Of a stretch of DNA of 43,516 bases, positions 1 through 9,152 are shown in pieces. The notes beneath the pieces were generated by a model, which made no database searches, was not told the DNA's origin, and saw only the letters and a program-made list of their open reading frames with translations. This DNA comes from a virus: the IMG/VR virus record IMGVR_UViG_3300042474_000958, positions 1-43,516 of that record; one strand, given 5' to 3'. Position 1 is the stretch's first letter; every line of letters begins with the position of its first letter. Position numbers and translations under genes: made by a program.

Positions 1-199
1 TTATTAAGATATTCAATTACATCATCTGGTTTCATTTGATACTTATTACAATAGTATTTGCATTAGGTTTTACCACTCCTAAGCTATTTGTTTTAATTTG
101 CTTAGGTGTGCTTACTACATTTTTATTAGTTCCACAACATCCCATAGTTATTGATTTGTTTTAGCTTCTAATTCTTTTATTCTAGCTTCAGCAATAGGA
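1..199. repeat. Direct terminal overlap, left copy
   Basis: Bases 1-199 match 43318-43516 with one difference (A at 128, C at 43445). This is what assembly of a circular or circularly permuted phage genome gives, leaving 43,317 unique bases. The left copy holds the start of the neck-protein gene (leftward ATG at 35), the whole 37-residue gene 32-145 and the end of the scaffold gene. It could instead be a true short terminal repeat, which read coverage would show. Confidence 0.9.
32..145 (-). CDS. Small Cys-containing protein, 37 aa (left copy)
   Basis: Short ORF starting MGCCGTNKN and ending in TGA. The stop overlaps the ATG of the following neck-type gene (TGA at 34-32, ATG at 35-33), which suggests translational coupling. 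It follows the scaffold gene by 2 bases, so it is placed inside the head and neck operon. The Cys-Cys pair right after Met-Gly echoes the Cys-rich ends of other virion proteins here. The only difference from the right copy (base 128) is the third base of a Thr codon, so it is silent, which supports the frame being coding. Function unknown. Confidence 0.6.
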   Translation of the reverse strand: MGCCGTNKNVVSTPKQIKTNSLGVVKPNANTIVISIK

Positions 200-933
200 T
201 TAAGTTTTACTGCTCCTGCTGGTGGTGTAAATGGTTGTCCATTGTTTGCAGGTGGATTTTGTCCGCCCCCATTTGACTTTTGATTATATGGTTCTAGTAC
301 TGCCGAAAATACTCCATCTAAATCATTTAATTGATATGTTTTATCACCTATTTGTGGTAATAATCCTGTTTCTTTTTGCTTTACTATTACAGATTTCTTT
401 TCACCATCATATCCTAATTCCAAACCCATTGACTGCAGTTTACTTTTACCAATTAATATTCTATCCTCAATTGGTAAAATGCTTTTTTCTAATTTAGATG
501 CACTAGTATTTAAAGCCAAATCTATGTAAACTTGATTTACTTTGCTTTGCTCTTCAACTCTTATTGCAGGGATTATTTCTTTTTCAAATTGTATTAATTT
601 TCCCTCTGCATCTGCTAGTTTTGTTTGTAGTTCTTGAGCAGTTAATTCACTATTACTTATTAATTGCTTTCTGCCTTTTTCAAGTAAACTATCTACATTG
701 TCAGTATCTTCAATAGTTACTCCAAGTATCTTAGCTATTTTCTTTTCAGCTACTTTTATAGCTCCTAATTTTTCTTTATCTGCTATTGCTTTGTAATTTG
801 CAGGATTGTTTATTACGGATTCTTTTATTGAATCTTTGTAAGTGTCTGCAATTTCTTGTTGTTCTTCAGCCGTTCCACTTGTTGCCTTTGTAATTTGGTC
901 TTCTGTAAGACCTAGTAGTTTTAAAAATTCCAT
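148..933 (-). CDS. Putative capsid scaffolding protein
   Basis: 261 residues, highly charged and helical: MEFLKLLGLTEDQITKA at the N-terminus, then a long Lys/Glu/Gln-rich coiled-coil-like middle (about residues 85-125) and a Pro/Gly/Asn-rich stretch near residues 218-242 before a short helical tail. This profile matches phage scaffold proteins of the GP20 type, which guide capsid assembly and then leave the head. It lies downstream of portal and head-morphogenesis genes, as scaffolds often do, although the major capsid gene is far away at 38642-37551. Family assignment rests on architecture and context, not a catalytic motif. Confidence 0.6.
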   Translation of the reverse strand: MEFLKLLGLTEDQITKATSGTAEEQQEIADTYKDSIKESVINNPANYKAIADKEKLGAIKVAEKKIAKILGVTIEDTDNVDSLLEKGRKQLISNSELTAQELQTKLADAEGKLIQFEKEIIPAIRVEEQSKVNQVYIDLALNTSASKLEKSILPIEDRILIGKSKLQSMGLELGYDGEKKSVIVKQKETGLLPQIGDKTYQLNDLDGVFSAVLEPYNQKSNGGGQNPPANNGQPFTPPAGAVKLNPIAEARIKELEAKTNQ

Positions 934-960
934 TTGTTTTTTTTGTTTATGATTAAAAAA

Positions 961-1398
961 TTATTTTTTAGCTGGTCTGCCTGATTTCTTTTTAGGTGTT
1001 ATTGTTTCTTCTTTGGATTCTTTTATTGCATCTTCTATCGATTGATTCCTGTCTATGCCTCGTGTACCTTTAAAATGGTTGTCAAAACCAATAGGCTCTC
1101 TTTTTTCTAACTCTTCTAAAATATCATTAATAGGTTCTTCTGTAGTTTCAATAGGTGATTCTACTTCATCTAAATTGATGCCTTTAGTAGCTAAATATTC
1201 TCTTACTCCTTGCTCATCTAAGTACTCCCAATCATTTGTATTAAATTTTACAACCTTATCAAATTGAATTGTTTTTGGATAACTTACAATAGCTATCACA
1301 TTTTTACGCTTGTCAAATAATACCTTTTCGTTTCCTTTGATTTCATCAACTTGGTTCGGATTTTCAAGTGTCTTTAATTTTCTTAATAGTTCTATCAT
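961..1398 (-). CDS. Hypothetical head-region protein, 145 aa
   Basis: Unrecognised protein of 145 residues with an acidic middle and a basic C-terminal tail (ETITPKKKSGRPAKK) of the kind that contacts DNA. It has its own late-type promoter (1421-1451), with about 22 bases between the -7 element and the ATG. It lies between the head-morphogenesis gene and the scaffold gene, so a head-assembly or decoration role is reasonable but unproven. Confidence 0.6.
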   Translation of the reverse strand: MIELLRKLKTLENPNQVDEIKGNEKVLFDKRKNVIAIVSYPKTIQFDKVVKFNTNDWEYLDEQGVREYLATKGINLDEVESPIETTEEPINDILEELEKREPIGFDNHFKGTRGIDRNQSIEDAIKESKEETITPKKKSGRPAKK

Positions 1399-1420
1399 TG
1401 TGTTTTATTTATGAGTTTTT

Positions 1421-1451
1421 TAAATATAACATTTTAAAAACAAAATGCAAA
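1421..1451 (-). promoter_or_regulatory. Late-type promoter, TTTG-N19-TATATTTA
   Basis: On the minus strand TTTG (1451-1448), 19 bases, then TATATTTA (1428-1421). The layout matches the Bacteroidetes consensus TTTG-N19-TAnnTTTG with the last G changed to A. The same form precedes the tape measure gene, the 83-residue gene and, with CTTG, the capsid gene. It would drive the gene at 1398-961 and the scaffold gene. Confidence 0.7.
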
Positions 1452-1472
1452 TATTTTTTATAGTTTATAAAA

Positions 1473-2303
1473 TTATATCAAAGTGCCATAAGCCTTATGA
1501 ATGCAATTATAACCGCCTCTATTACGGATAAATTCGCTTACTGTTTTAGTTGGTACTATCATACCTTGCCCAAATCCTTTGGGGTCTTTATCTGCTTTAT
1601 TTAGTAATAACAATAACTCTTCATTGCTTATTTCAGCTTTGTAAGTGTCTATTATTTTTGTGCATATAGGTCTTGAACGCTCAATTAAAATGTTTGGAGT
1701 GTATATAATTCCATTTAATCCTAATTCATCGTAAATACCTGCGTTTAACTCACCAGTGTATTGATATAAACTATCCTGTGCAACTTGTTTAGTGTATTTG
1801 TATAAGTCGCCTGTATCATCTGTAGCATCAAAATACTTTTCTAAATTAGCTTTTAACTCTAATACGGATACATTATTTTTTAAAGAATTATAAATTAAAC
1901 TTTGCACTCGATTAACTACATTTACTTCATAACCACCAGCTGTTAAACCCTCATAAAATATTCCTGTATTGTTTAGTAGTTTATTCGTTACATTGGATGC
2001 AACTTTATTGCCAAGCTCCTTATTGATTGTAATATCCTTACCTGCTACTCCTTTGCTATTATCTACAAACTTTAAAACATTTGCTTTGTAGTTTGTTTTA
2101 ATTGTTGCTTGTATAACGTATTCACGTATAAGATTAACTAAGTTATCATTGTATTGAACTTGTCCATCTTTTACATCAATTTTACCTAATATCTTTTTGT
2201 AAACTTCATCGTAGACCTCGTTAAAATCCCCTACTATTGATTTTAAAAAGTCTTTGATTACATCACTAGATTCTTGTTGGCTCTCTTGGAATAATTTTTT
2301 CAT
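1473..2303 (-). CDS. Phage head morphogenesis protein (SPP1 gp7 / Mu gpF-like)
   Basis: 276 residues. The C-terminal third carries the family signature: ERSRPICTKI (about 208-217) followed by NRGGYNCIHKAYG near the end, corresponding to the conserved R-x-x-C ... CxH segment of the SPP1 gp7/Mu gpF family. Such proteins bind the portal and enter the procapsid in small number. The N-terminal half is helical. The start overlaps the portal gene by 38 bases, typical of translational coupling. The usual Arg before His is Ile here (CIH). Confidence 0.75.
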   Translation of the reverse strand: MKKLFQESQQESSDVIKDFLKSIVGDFNEVYDEVYKKILGKIDVKDGQVQYNDNLVNLIREYVIQATIKTNYKANVLKFVDNSKGVAGKDITINKELGNKVASNVTNKLLNNTGIFYEGLTAGGYEVNVVNRVQSLIYNSLKNNVSVLELKANLEKYFDATDDTGDLYKYTKQVAQDSLYQYTGELNAGIYDELGLNGIIYTPNILIERSRPICTKIIDTYKAEISNEELLLLLNKADKDPKGFGQGMIVPTKTVSEFIRNRGGYNCIHKAYGTLI

Positions 2304-3969
2304 AAGCCAAAGTTACAAGTTCTGAATTTGTTTTGCTCATATTACTTTCAGCTTCTAGTAATTCACTTAACCACTTATACCCGTTCATGTGAAATTCAAA
2401 AGCATTATTATCTAATCTTTGCATAGCCTGTAGTGTAGATAAATCTTGTAATGAATAATCATAGTAAATATCATTCTCGATAAGTATTTCTAATATTCTT
2501 TTTTCATTACCATCATACTCCATTTCTACATACTCCAGTGATAATGGCTTTGCAAGGCTTTTATTTACTGCATTTAATTCAGTTATTTCTTTTACTACAC
2601 TTTCTTTATTTCGTATTTCATAACGTATAGGCTCAATTACTCTTACTTGAGTATCATCAAATTTATACTTAGAAATACATTTAACTGAAAACTCTAATAA
2701 GCTAAATAAATTATTACCTATTACAGAAATAAAATCACGTTTTTGTTCTCTATCAATTTCTTTAGCTACTCCACTTTGATTATCAAATGACTGATAAATA
2801 GATATTGATTGTTCTGCTTTATCCATCATTTCATACCAATATTCTTTATTGATAGCTATTGCATCCATTGGTGGTGAATAGTATCTTATTGTTGGTATAT
2901 CGGTTGCAACTTCCCCATTGATAGGATTTGGTGGTGATTTTAATATTTCACTATAAGGTGATAATGCTATCTCAACCCCTAAGCCATTGCAATTAGGACA
3001 TCTTATGTCTTTGCAATCGTTATTATTACAATTTGGCTCTGGTATTTCTTTTCTACCTTTACAAGTATTACATACTGTTGCTAATCTTTCTGTAACTGGG
3101 AATCCATATCTAACTTTAACTGCATCTGTTTCACTTGATGCGATTATAGCCTTATTTGCCCATGAATTATATGCTGTAAAGTAAGTATCAAATAATCTAT
3201 ATTCTTTATTTACTTTTTTATTTTTTTCTTTTACTTCTGCACTTTTAATTGTGTCTAAACCGCCTAAAACTCTAAATGGTATAAATCCAAAATTGTGATT
3301 ATAGTATGGTCTTAACTCATAGATTAATTCATTTTTATCATTAAATTTTGTAGGGTGGTATATCCAAATATCTGTATCGTTTACTATTTTGTAAACTATA
3401 CATTCTACTTCATCTACATAAGTTGTTTTATAATTATAGACTAAGATATTTTCATCTATGTATCGAATATTTTTGCTTGGTATATATTTGATTTCAATAT
3501 CTACTTCACTTGTTTTATCTACGTTATCAGGGATGTCATTTTTATCAAATGGATTAACCGCTTCAACAAATATTACAGCGTTTGGGTCTTCCGTATTTAA
3601 TTGCAAAAATGACTTGAATATCAAATCATAAATATTTAATTTATTGATTGATACAACGCTTTCAAATTTCTTTTCTTTTAGATATTCTTTGATGTTATCG
3701 CTACAAATTAACTTATAATCACTTTGTTTAATTAAGTGATAAGTTGAATTTAAAGCCTTTAAAATAGGGTCTTTTGTGATAGGAAAATAAGTATCAACTC
3801 GATACTTGATTATTTCTTTTGGCTCGTTTGGTCTATTGATTTCTAGTAGTTCTTTTGGTTGCTCACCTCTAGTGTGAACTATCATGCTATTATAGATAGA
3901 AACCCACAACTTTCTCAATTGTGGGTCTATCTCTAAATTTGTATATTTTAATAGTTCCTCAACTAGCAT
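2266..3969 (-). CDS. Portal protein with an inserted CxxC zinc-ribbon-like segment
   Basis: 567 residues, normal size for a siphovirus portal, directly upstream of the head-morphogenesis gene. It would form the dodecameric ring at the capsid vertex for DNA entry and tail joining. Residues about 300-330 hold a Cys cluster: CNTCKG, then two further cysteines, then CPNCNGLG, which resembles DnaJ-type CxxCxGxG zinc ribbons. A helical C-terminal half (about 380-560) fits the stem, wing and crown. The assignment rests on size, position and overall look rather than one diagnostic motif. Confidence 0.75.
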   Translation of the reverse strand: MLVEELLKYTNLEIDPQLRKLWVSIYNSMIVHTRGEQPKELLEINRPNEPKEIIKYRVDTYFPITKDPILKALNSTYHLIKQSDYKLICSDNIKEYLKEKKFESVVSINKLNIYDLIFKSFLQLNTEDPNAVIFVEAVNPFDKNDIPDNVDKTSEVDIEIKYIPSKNIRYIDENILVYNYKTTYVDEVECIVYKIVNDTDIWIYHPTKFNDKNELIYELRPYYNHNFGFIPFRVLGGLDTIKSAEVKEKNKKVNKEYRLFDTYFTAYNSWANKAIIASSETDAVKVRYGFPVTERLATVCNTCKGRKEIPEPNCNNNDCKDIRCPNCNGLGVEIALSPYSEILKSPPNPINGEVATDIPTIRYYSPPMDAIAINKEYWYEMMDKAEQSISIYQSFDNQSGVAKEIDREQKRDFISVIGNNLFSLLEFSVKCISKYKFDDTQVRVIEPIRYEIRNKESVVKEITELNAVNKSLAKPLSLEYVEMEYDGNEKRILEILIENDIYYDYSLQDLSTLQAMQRLDNNAFEFHMNGYKWLSELLEAESNMSKTNSELVTLAYEKIIPREPTRI

Positions 3970-3970
3970 A

Positions 3971-4573
3971 TTAAGATACTACTGTGTCAAATAATGCTGA
4001 ATCCATACCTGCTACATAACGTCCAATTATTACTGGCTCATCATATACAAATGTAAAAGCAAGTTTATATGTTTGTAGTTCTTTGATTGCATCTGTTGTA
4101 ATATCTAAACCACCACTTACCACCATTTGCAAACCACTTTGAATAGTAGTTGACCCTGTTGTATAGTGATTGTTATAGTATATCAAACCATTACAATCTA
4201 CATAAAACCATCTATAGCCTAATGGATTTTTTAATATTTTATTGTAGTATTCAAAATCTGTATTTAATGTTTTATCTACAAATGAACTTTCAAAAGTAGC
4301 AGTATGTGTCCATACGCCTATTGGCATATCCGGAAGACATGAAGCTAATTTTTTATTCTCGCTTGATGGAACTGGTTTTGCACCAATACCTATAGGCAAC
4401 ATTTGGATTATTCCATTTGCTACAGCAGTAGTAACGTCTGCAACATCTGTTAAATCTATATTTTCGTTACATGGAAAAAATCCATAACTTTTTATACCTG
4501 CACTTCTAGTTTCATTTTTACATGAAGTAAATGGAGTTGGCATATCTGGAGCGCACAATGAATTACAAATCAT
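3971..4573 (-). CDS. Virion protein, possible tail tube protein, 200 aa
   Basis: Beta-rich 200-residue protein with cysteines near the N-terminus (MICNSLCAPDMPTPFTSC). It ends two bases before the portal ATG and its own ATG overlaps the end of the 83-residue gene at 4563. Size and predicted beta content fit a major tail tube protein, consistent with tail genes upstream, but I see no diagnostic motif. A connector or minor capsid role is also possible. Confidence 0.5.
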   Translation of the reverse strand: MICNSLCAPDMPTPFTSCKNETRSAGIKSYGFFPCNENIDLTDVADVTTAVANGIIQMLPIGIGAKPVPSSENKKLASCLPDMPIGVWTHTATFESSFVDKTLNTDFEYYNKILKNPLGYRWFYVDCNGLIYYNNHYTTGSTTIQSGLQMVVSGGLDITTDAIKELQTYKLAFTFVYDEPVIIGRYVAGMDSALFDTVVS

Positions 4574-4814
4574 CTTTTTTCTTTTTTTTAGTGTTAATTA
4601 ATGGCTCGTCTGTTTTGTTTATAGTATCTTCAGGCGTTTCATAATCGCCATTTAATTTTTCTTTTAGCTCATCTTCCAATTCTGTAACTAATTTCTTAGT
4701 ATCTACAACCCTTGTATAGTTAGGGAATGTTTGTCCTAAACTAACCATTTTATTATACTGCTTTTCGTTCATGTTGTGAACTTTACCAGTAATATTATGC
4801 TTTAATTGTACCAT
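4563..4814 (-). CDS. Small charged hypothetical protein, 83 aa
   Basis: 83 residues, beginning MVQLKHNITGKVHNMNEKQYN and ending in a basic run (KKKKKDDL). The ATG lies five bases after a late-type -7 element, so the mRNA should have almost no 5' leader. The end overlaps the following gene by 11 bases. N-terminal wording of this type is seen in small phage head/neck proteins, but I cannot name a family. Confidence 0.55.
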   Translation of the reverse strand: MVQLKHNITGKVHNMNEKQYNKMVSLGQTFPNYTRVVDTKKLVTELEDELKEKLNGDYETPEDTINKTDEPLINTKKKKKDDL

Positions 4815-4819
4815 ACTTT

Positions 4820-4850
4820 TAAATATAATATTTATTTTTATAAATGCAAA
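4820..4850 (-). promoter_or_regulatory. Late-type promoter, near-leaderless
   Basis: Minus strand TTTG (4850-4847), 19 bases, TATATTTA (4827-4820), then AAAGT and the ATG at 4814. The 13 bases TATATTTAAAAGT before the ATG are identical to those in front of the tape measure gene. If the -7 element sets transcription start as in Bacteroides, the leader is about 2 bases. Confidence 0.75.
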
Positions 4851-4871
4851 TAATATTTAAAATAAATTTGA

Positions 4872-5741
4872 TTAACAATTTTTATTAATAATCTCGCAAC
4901 TTTTTTCAAGTTTAACAATCGGAAACCAAAGCGAACCCTTTTCATTGCCCTTTTCAAATCCACTCTTAACTTGTAGTGTATAAATTCTACCATTTGGAGC
5001 TGTAATAGTCAAGTTTTTACCAGCTAAAACTGCCTTAATTCTATCAACTTGCCACTCTGGAATACCCCATATTCTCAATTCATATTGGTCTATTGTTTTG
5101 CTTTTAGTGTGTACTATTCTAGTTGATAGACTTGTATTTACTTCATCATAAGTATTTTCTTCTGCTATTCCTTTACGTTCTATTACTGCCTTTAATCTCA
5201 TACAATTAGAGTAAACAACCGCAGGTAATGTACTTGTATTGTGAATTACTGAATAATTATATATAGTTCCATTACAATCTTTTTTAGTGTAATCACTACA
5301 AAATAACAATGTTGGTTCTTCACATTGTACTTTACAAAAACCACCACTCATATAAGTTATAGTTTTATAAGTTACTTGTACTTTGAAACAATCTACACCT
5401 GCCAAAGTGCTATATGTACTCATATCAAATTCTAAATTCGTAAAAGCTCCAAACTCTGTTAGTAATGAAGTTGCATCAAATAATGGGACGTTTGCAATAA
5501 ATACTTCATCGAGTGTATATAAATCTACACTTTTAACAACATCATAGCTTTCTAATGGTATTTGAAATATAAATTTATCACCATCAATAAATGGTTGGCA
5601 ATAACAAGCACCACACTCATCTACTTCATTAAACCCTAATACTCTGGCACAATCACCAAAGATTAATTGCAATCTTTCAGTTCTTGAATCATTGCTTGTT
5701 TCCGTTCCTACTAAACATAAAGGATATGTATATATTATCAT
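4872..5741 (-). CDS. Cys-rich tail protein, 289 aa
   Basis: 289 residues, beta-rich, with many cysteines: DECGACYCQPF around residue 42, GGFCKVQCEEPTLLFC around 132-147, and CEIINKNC at the very end. Position within the tail block, one base from the 580-residue gene, points to a tail tip or baseplate part. Paired cysteines in an extracellular particle suggest disulfides or metal binding. No named family recognised. Confidence 0.6.
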   Translation of the reverse strand: MIIYTYPLCLVGTETSNDSRTERLQLIFGDCARVLGFNEVDECGACYCQPFIDGDKFIFQIPLESYDVVKSVDLYTLDEVFIANVPLFDATSLLTEFGAFTNLEFDMSTYSTLAGVDCFKVQVTYKTITYMSGGFCKVQCEEPTLLFCSDYTKKDCNGTIYNYSVIHNTSTLPAVVYSNCMRLKAVIERKGIAEENTYDEVNTSLSTRIVHTKSKTIDQYELRIWGIPEWQVDRIKAVLAGKNLTITAPNGRIYTLQVKSGFEKGNEKGSLWFPIVKLEKSCEIINKNC

Positions 5742-5742
5742 C

Positions 5743-7485
5743 TTATACTTTTTTAATTATTACTTCTAAACTCCATGATAAAGTCTTATCTAGTCCGCTT
5801 GTATCCAGATAGAACACTGCACAATCAGAACCTGCAAATGTAGCAGGAACTCCTACAAAATAACTATTTGTTAATTGTGGCATAACTGCAGTACTATACG
5901 GGTCATATTCAAATGTATTCACCCCTTGTTTTAGCACGGGTATTATATTAAACTCATCTGTATCTAATTTACATATTGTTACTTTAAAATAATCTAAACA
6001 AGTTGAATTTAAAGTTACTATATTGTCAATTATTGAAGTTATTACATCGCCCGTATCTGGATTAATTAATTCGATGCTATGAATTTTTGGAACTGCTAAA
6101 GCCATATCATAATTTAATATATGATTTAACGAACTACATTGTATTGTTTCAGTATGAGTAGTTGAATAAATTATATCAAGTTCAAACTCTGCTAATATAT
6201 ACTCACCTAACCATTCATTTCGCATTGTAAATAAGAATTGATACCATGAAGTCGTTGTGTTTACAGTCATTGAACCTGTGCCAAAAACTGGTACTGCCGT
6301 CCAAGCTCCTAAACTATAAACTGCTGTTGATTCATGGACTACTACACCTGTACTTTGAATACTTAATTTTAATCTTGCTACTTTATCATAATTTTCATAT
6401 CCTAAAGGAAAACAATCTGGAGTTAATACATCTATCTTATTAAAATCTGTTCTACTTACTCTGAAACCATATAAAACCCTTTCACTCATTGTAGATTCTA
6501 AACAATCACCTATATAAGGATTATTGTAATCACCATATCTAGGTTTAATAGTTGGATAACATCCATATATTACTTCTGGTGCATTCAATTTTGCACTATA
6601 AACAAGTGAACCTGCATCATCATAAACTATTGCTAATATATCTTTTGTAGATGGAGTTAATGCAGTTAAATCAGCTTCTAATGTGTAACTACTTCCAACA
6701 TTTGACATTGTGGCAATCTGTGAATCTTCAATTATCGAATCGTTAAAACTTCCTGTACTTTCACCATTTTTGTTTATTAACATTATTTTTGCACTACTCG
6801 GAGTTGTAGCTCCACTATCAAATTCTATAGTAGTTGTAACTGGTGTATTAATTATTAATTGTTGAGGTGTAGTTAAAGTCCAACCATCTGTAACAAATGT
6901 AGTTGATTCGTTTTCGTAAAATCTAGCATAGGCAATATCATAATCTAAATACCTTTCATTTGCATTTGTGTTTATTCCGTCAATACTAAGAAACTTAGTA
7001 AAATACTTAGTACTATCATATACGCTTGTTTGATTGTTATTATTAGCACTTGTAGATTTATTTTGCAACCAATTACTAAAACTATTAGCACCATTTTGAC
7101 CTATGAAAGTATTTGTATCATCAGTTACATAAAATTTATGTCTGATTGTGAAAGTATTTAAACTATCTTTTGTAAAATAGACTTCATAATTTTTACCTTG
7201 ATAGTAATTGCTATCTTGCGAACTTCCATCAACTTCTAAGCTCATAGGATATTCAACTCCTGTAGTAAGATTACTAGTTGATATTTTCCAGCTATTATCT
7301 GTTGTAGGTTCTATTGGTACATCTAAAGCAAATGCACTATTATATTTGACTATAACATCATCTAAACAAGTATCACAACCATATTGTGCTTCCATTTGCT
7401 TAAACTCACCTATTGCACAAATTAAATCGGTACTTGAAGTTAATCCGCTTATATCATCAGTATATGCTATGCTTATTCTTTTCAT
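5743..7485 (-). CDS. Large tail protein, possible baseplate or receptor-binding component
   Basis: 580 residues, rich in Thr, Ser and beta-strand patterns, with few charged helices and several repeating beta-sandwich-like stretches (for example around 200-330 and 390-480). Cysteines occur in pairs (YGCDTCLDD near residue 35). It follows the 555-residue tail gene with a 1-base overlap and precedes the 289-residue Cys-rich tail gene. Downstream of a tape measure gene such proteins usually belong to the tail tip or host recognition. No enzymatic motif seen. Confidence 0.6.
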   Translation of the reverse strand: MKRISIAYTDDISGLTSSTDLICAIGEFKQMEAQYGCDTCLDDVIVKYNSAFALDVPIEPTTDNSWKISTSNLTTGVEYPMSLEVDGSSQDSNYYQGKNYEVYFTKDSLNTFTIRHKFYVTDDTNTFIGQNGANSFSNWLQNKSTSANNNNQTSVYDSTKYFTKFLSIDGINTNANERYLDYDIAYARFYENESTTFVTDGWTLTTPQQLIINTPVTTTIEFDSGATTPSSAKIMLINKNGESTGSFNDSIIEDSQIATMSNVGSSYTLEADLTALTPSTKDILAIVYDDAGSLVYSAKLNAPEVIYGCYPTIKPRYGDYNNPYIGDCLESTMSERVLYGFRVSRTDFNKIDVLTPDCFPLGYENYDKVARLKLSIQSTGVVVHESTAVYSLGAWTAVPVFGTGSMTVNTTTSWYQFLFTMRNEWLGEYILAEFELDIIYSTTHTETIQCSSLNHILNYDMALAVPKIHSIELINPDTGDVITSIIDNIVTLNSTCLDYFKVTICKLDTDEFNIIPVLKQGVNTFEYDPYSTAVMPQLTNSYFVGVPATFAGSDCAVFYLDTSGLDKTLSWSLEVIIKKV

Positions 7486-9152
7486 TATATTATTCCTGTT
7501 ATTCTAGCTGTTCTATCTTTAAAATTAAATTCTATACTTTCTATTATTGCTTTTGTTGGAGTTCCAAATACATTAATCATTATTGCACTATCATTTTGAT
7601 ATGATAAATATTCTGCACAACTAAAATCAATAGTTAGTGAGTATTTTAACCATTTTCTTTGATACTTACCATAAATTCCTCTGTGGTTTGGTAAATTTCT
7701 AGGATTTTCTATGAAGTGAAAATTATCATACAAATTACAATCTTCATAGTTTGATAATCCGTTACCGCTATATATTGATATATTTGCCCATAGATTATCT
7801 TTTCCTACATCTGTGACTGCTTGTCTATAATTGCCATTAAACCACATTGCACTATTAGCTTTGTGAACTGCACTAGCGTATATACTACTATCATATTGCC
7901 CTAAATTTATTGGATTAAATTCATTACTAAAATCAATAGTATTATATCCTGCAATACATATACTTGGTGGAGCTATTACACTTTTACCTTTTAATGCTAA
8001 GCAATCATATAGATTATTACTAGTTGTATAATCCGAATGTCCATATAAAGGCATCCAACCAAAAGAACAATAAGCTCCATATTCATCTTTTTGAATTGGA
8101 TTGATTGGATTATTCCATTCTACAATATCATTGTATAATTCTTTAAATGTAGCAGTATCTAAATCATCTTCACCTGCTGACAACATTTGCCATTGCATAT
8201 TTGCATAGGCAAACATATTTCTATTATCTATTTCAAAACATAATTGATAATCTGTACAATCTTTCCATATTACAGAATTATAATAAAAATAATCTTTTCT
8301 TTCAAATATAAATTGAACTACACCGCCTACACTTTTTAATAAATAATCTGCATTGAAAATAGGTTTTAATTGTTCTAAAAATTGCTTTGTAGTTTTTACA
8401 TATCTATGTTCTAACCTTATTTTATTTCCTATTTCAGCTTCCTTTAATGGTTTTGATACATCGTTGTTTAATAAATAAGCATGATAATAAGGGTTTAAAT
8501 TACTTTGATAGCTATGTCCAGCAGGAGTGTAATTGTAATTATCTCCTGTCCATCCATTTAATGAATTTGTACTATTTAATATTCCAGATGCAAATATAAA
8601 ATTTGGTTGGTTGGCTATTGTAGCACTTAATAAACCACCTATTCTAGCACCCTCTTGATATTTATATCTAGTGGCTAGAAGTCCTAATTTTATAGGAAAA
8701 TTTAAAAACTTTTCACCAATTACCTTATAAGCATCATAATCTAAAACATTATTTAAACTAAAATAAGCATCAGTAACCTCATCATATTCTGTTGCTCTAG
8801 CTAATATATAACACTCATCTGTACACCATTCTATTTTATCCCTTGTAATTTGTCCTTTGAATATCCATACTCCGCATTCACAATCATAAAACCTAACCCA
8901 CATATATTGAGCGTTATTATCGTAGAAATTAGTAAGTAGTAAGTCTTTAGTTCCATTATAAAATTTAATATCGCCACTCATTTTTCGCATTACTTGATTG
9001 CCATCTTGACGCTCACAATTTAATGTAAGCTCTTCAAGCCCTTCAACATCCTGCTCTGGAACATCAAACCATGTAACTGGCAATGAAGCTAAGTTATAAA
9101 CTGGCTTTGATGTTACTGGTTGTACTGATTGATATGCTAATTGTAACTTCAT
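7485..9152 (-). CDS. Distal tail / tail tip protein, 555 aa
   Basis: 555 residues directly after the tape measure gene, the usual place of the distal tail protein in siphoviruses. The N-terminal region (about 40-140) has short beta segments typical of distal-tail-like or baseplate-hub domains (GDIKFYNGTKDLL, WVRFYDCECGVWIFKGQI). The rest is Tyr/Asn-rich, consistent with cell-surface contact. The sequence closes with a beta-strand pair (AIIESIEFNFKDRTARITGII). Assignment by position and general look. Confidence 0.6.
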   Translation of the reverse strand: MKLQLAYQSVQPVTSKPVYNLASLPVTWFDVPEQDVEGLEELTLNCERQDGNQVMRKMSGDIKFYNGTKDLLLTNFYDNNAQYMWVRFYDCECGVWIFKGQITRDKIEWCTDECYILARATEYDEVTDAYFSLNNVLDYDAYKVIGEKFLNFPIKLGLLATRYKYQEGARIGGLLSATIANQPNFIFASGILNSTNSLNGWTGDNYNYTPAGHSYQSNLNPYYHAYLLNNDVSKPLKEAEIGNKIRLEHRYVKTTKQFLEQLKPIFNADYLLKSVGGVVQFIFERKDYFYYNSVIWKDCTDYQLCFEIDNRNMFAYANMQWQMLSAGEDDLDTATFKELYNDIVEWNNPINPIQKDEYGAYCSFGWMPLYGHSDYTTSNNLYDCLALKGKSVIAPPSICIAGYNTIDFSNEFNPINLGQYDSSIYASAVHKANSAMWFNGNYRQAVTDVGKDNLWANISIYSGNGLSNYEDCNLYDNFHFIENPRNLPNHRGIYGKYQRKWLKYSLTIDFSCAEYLSYQNDSAIMINVFGTPTKAIIESIEFNFKDRTARITGII

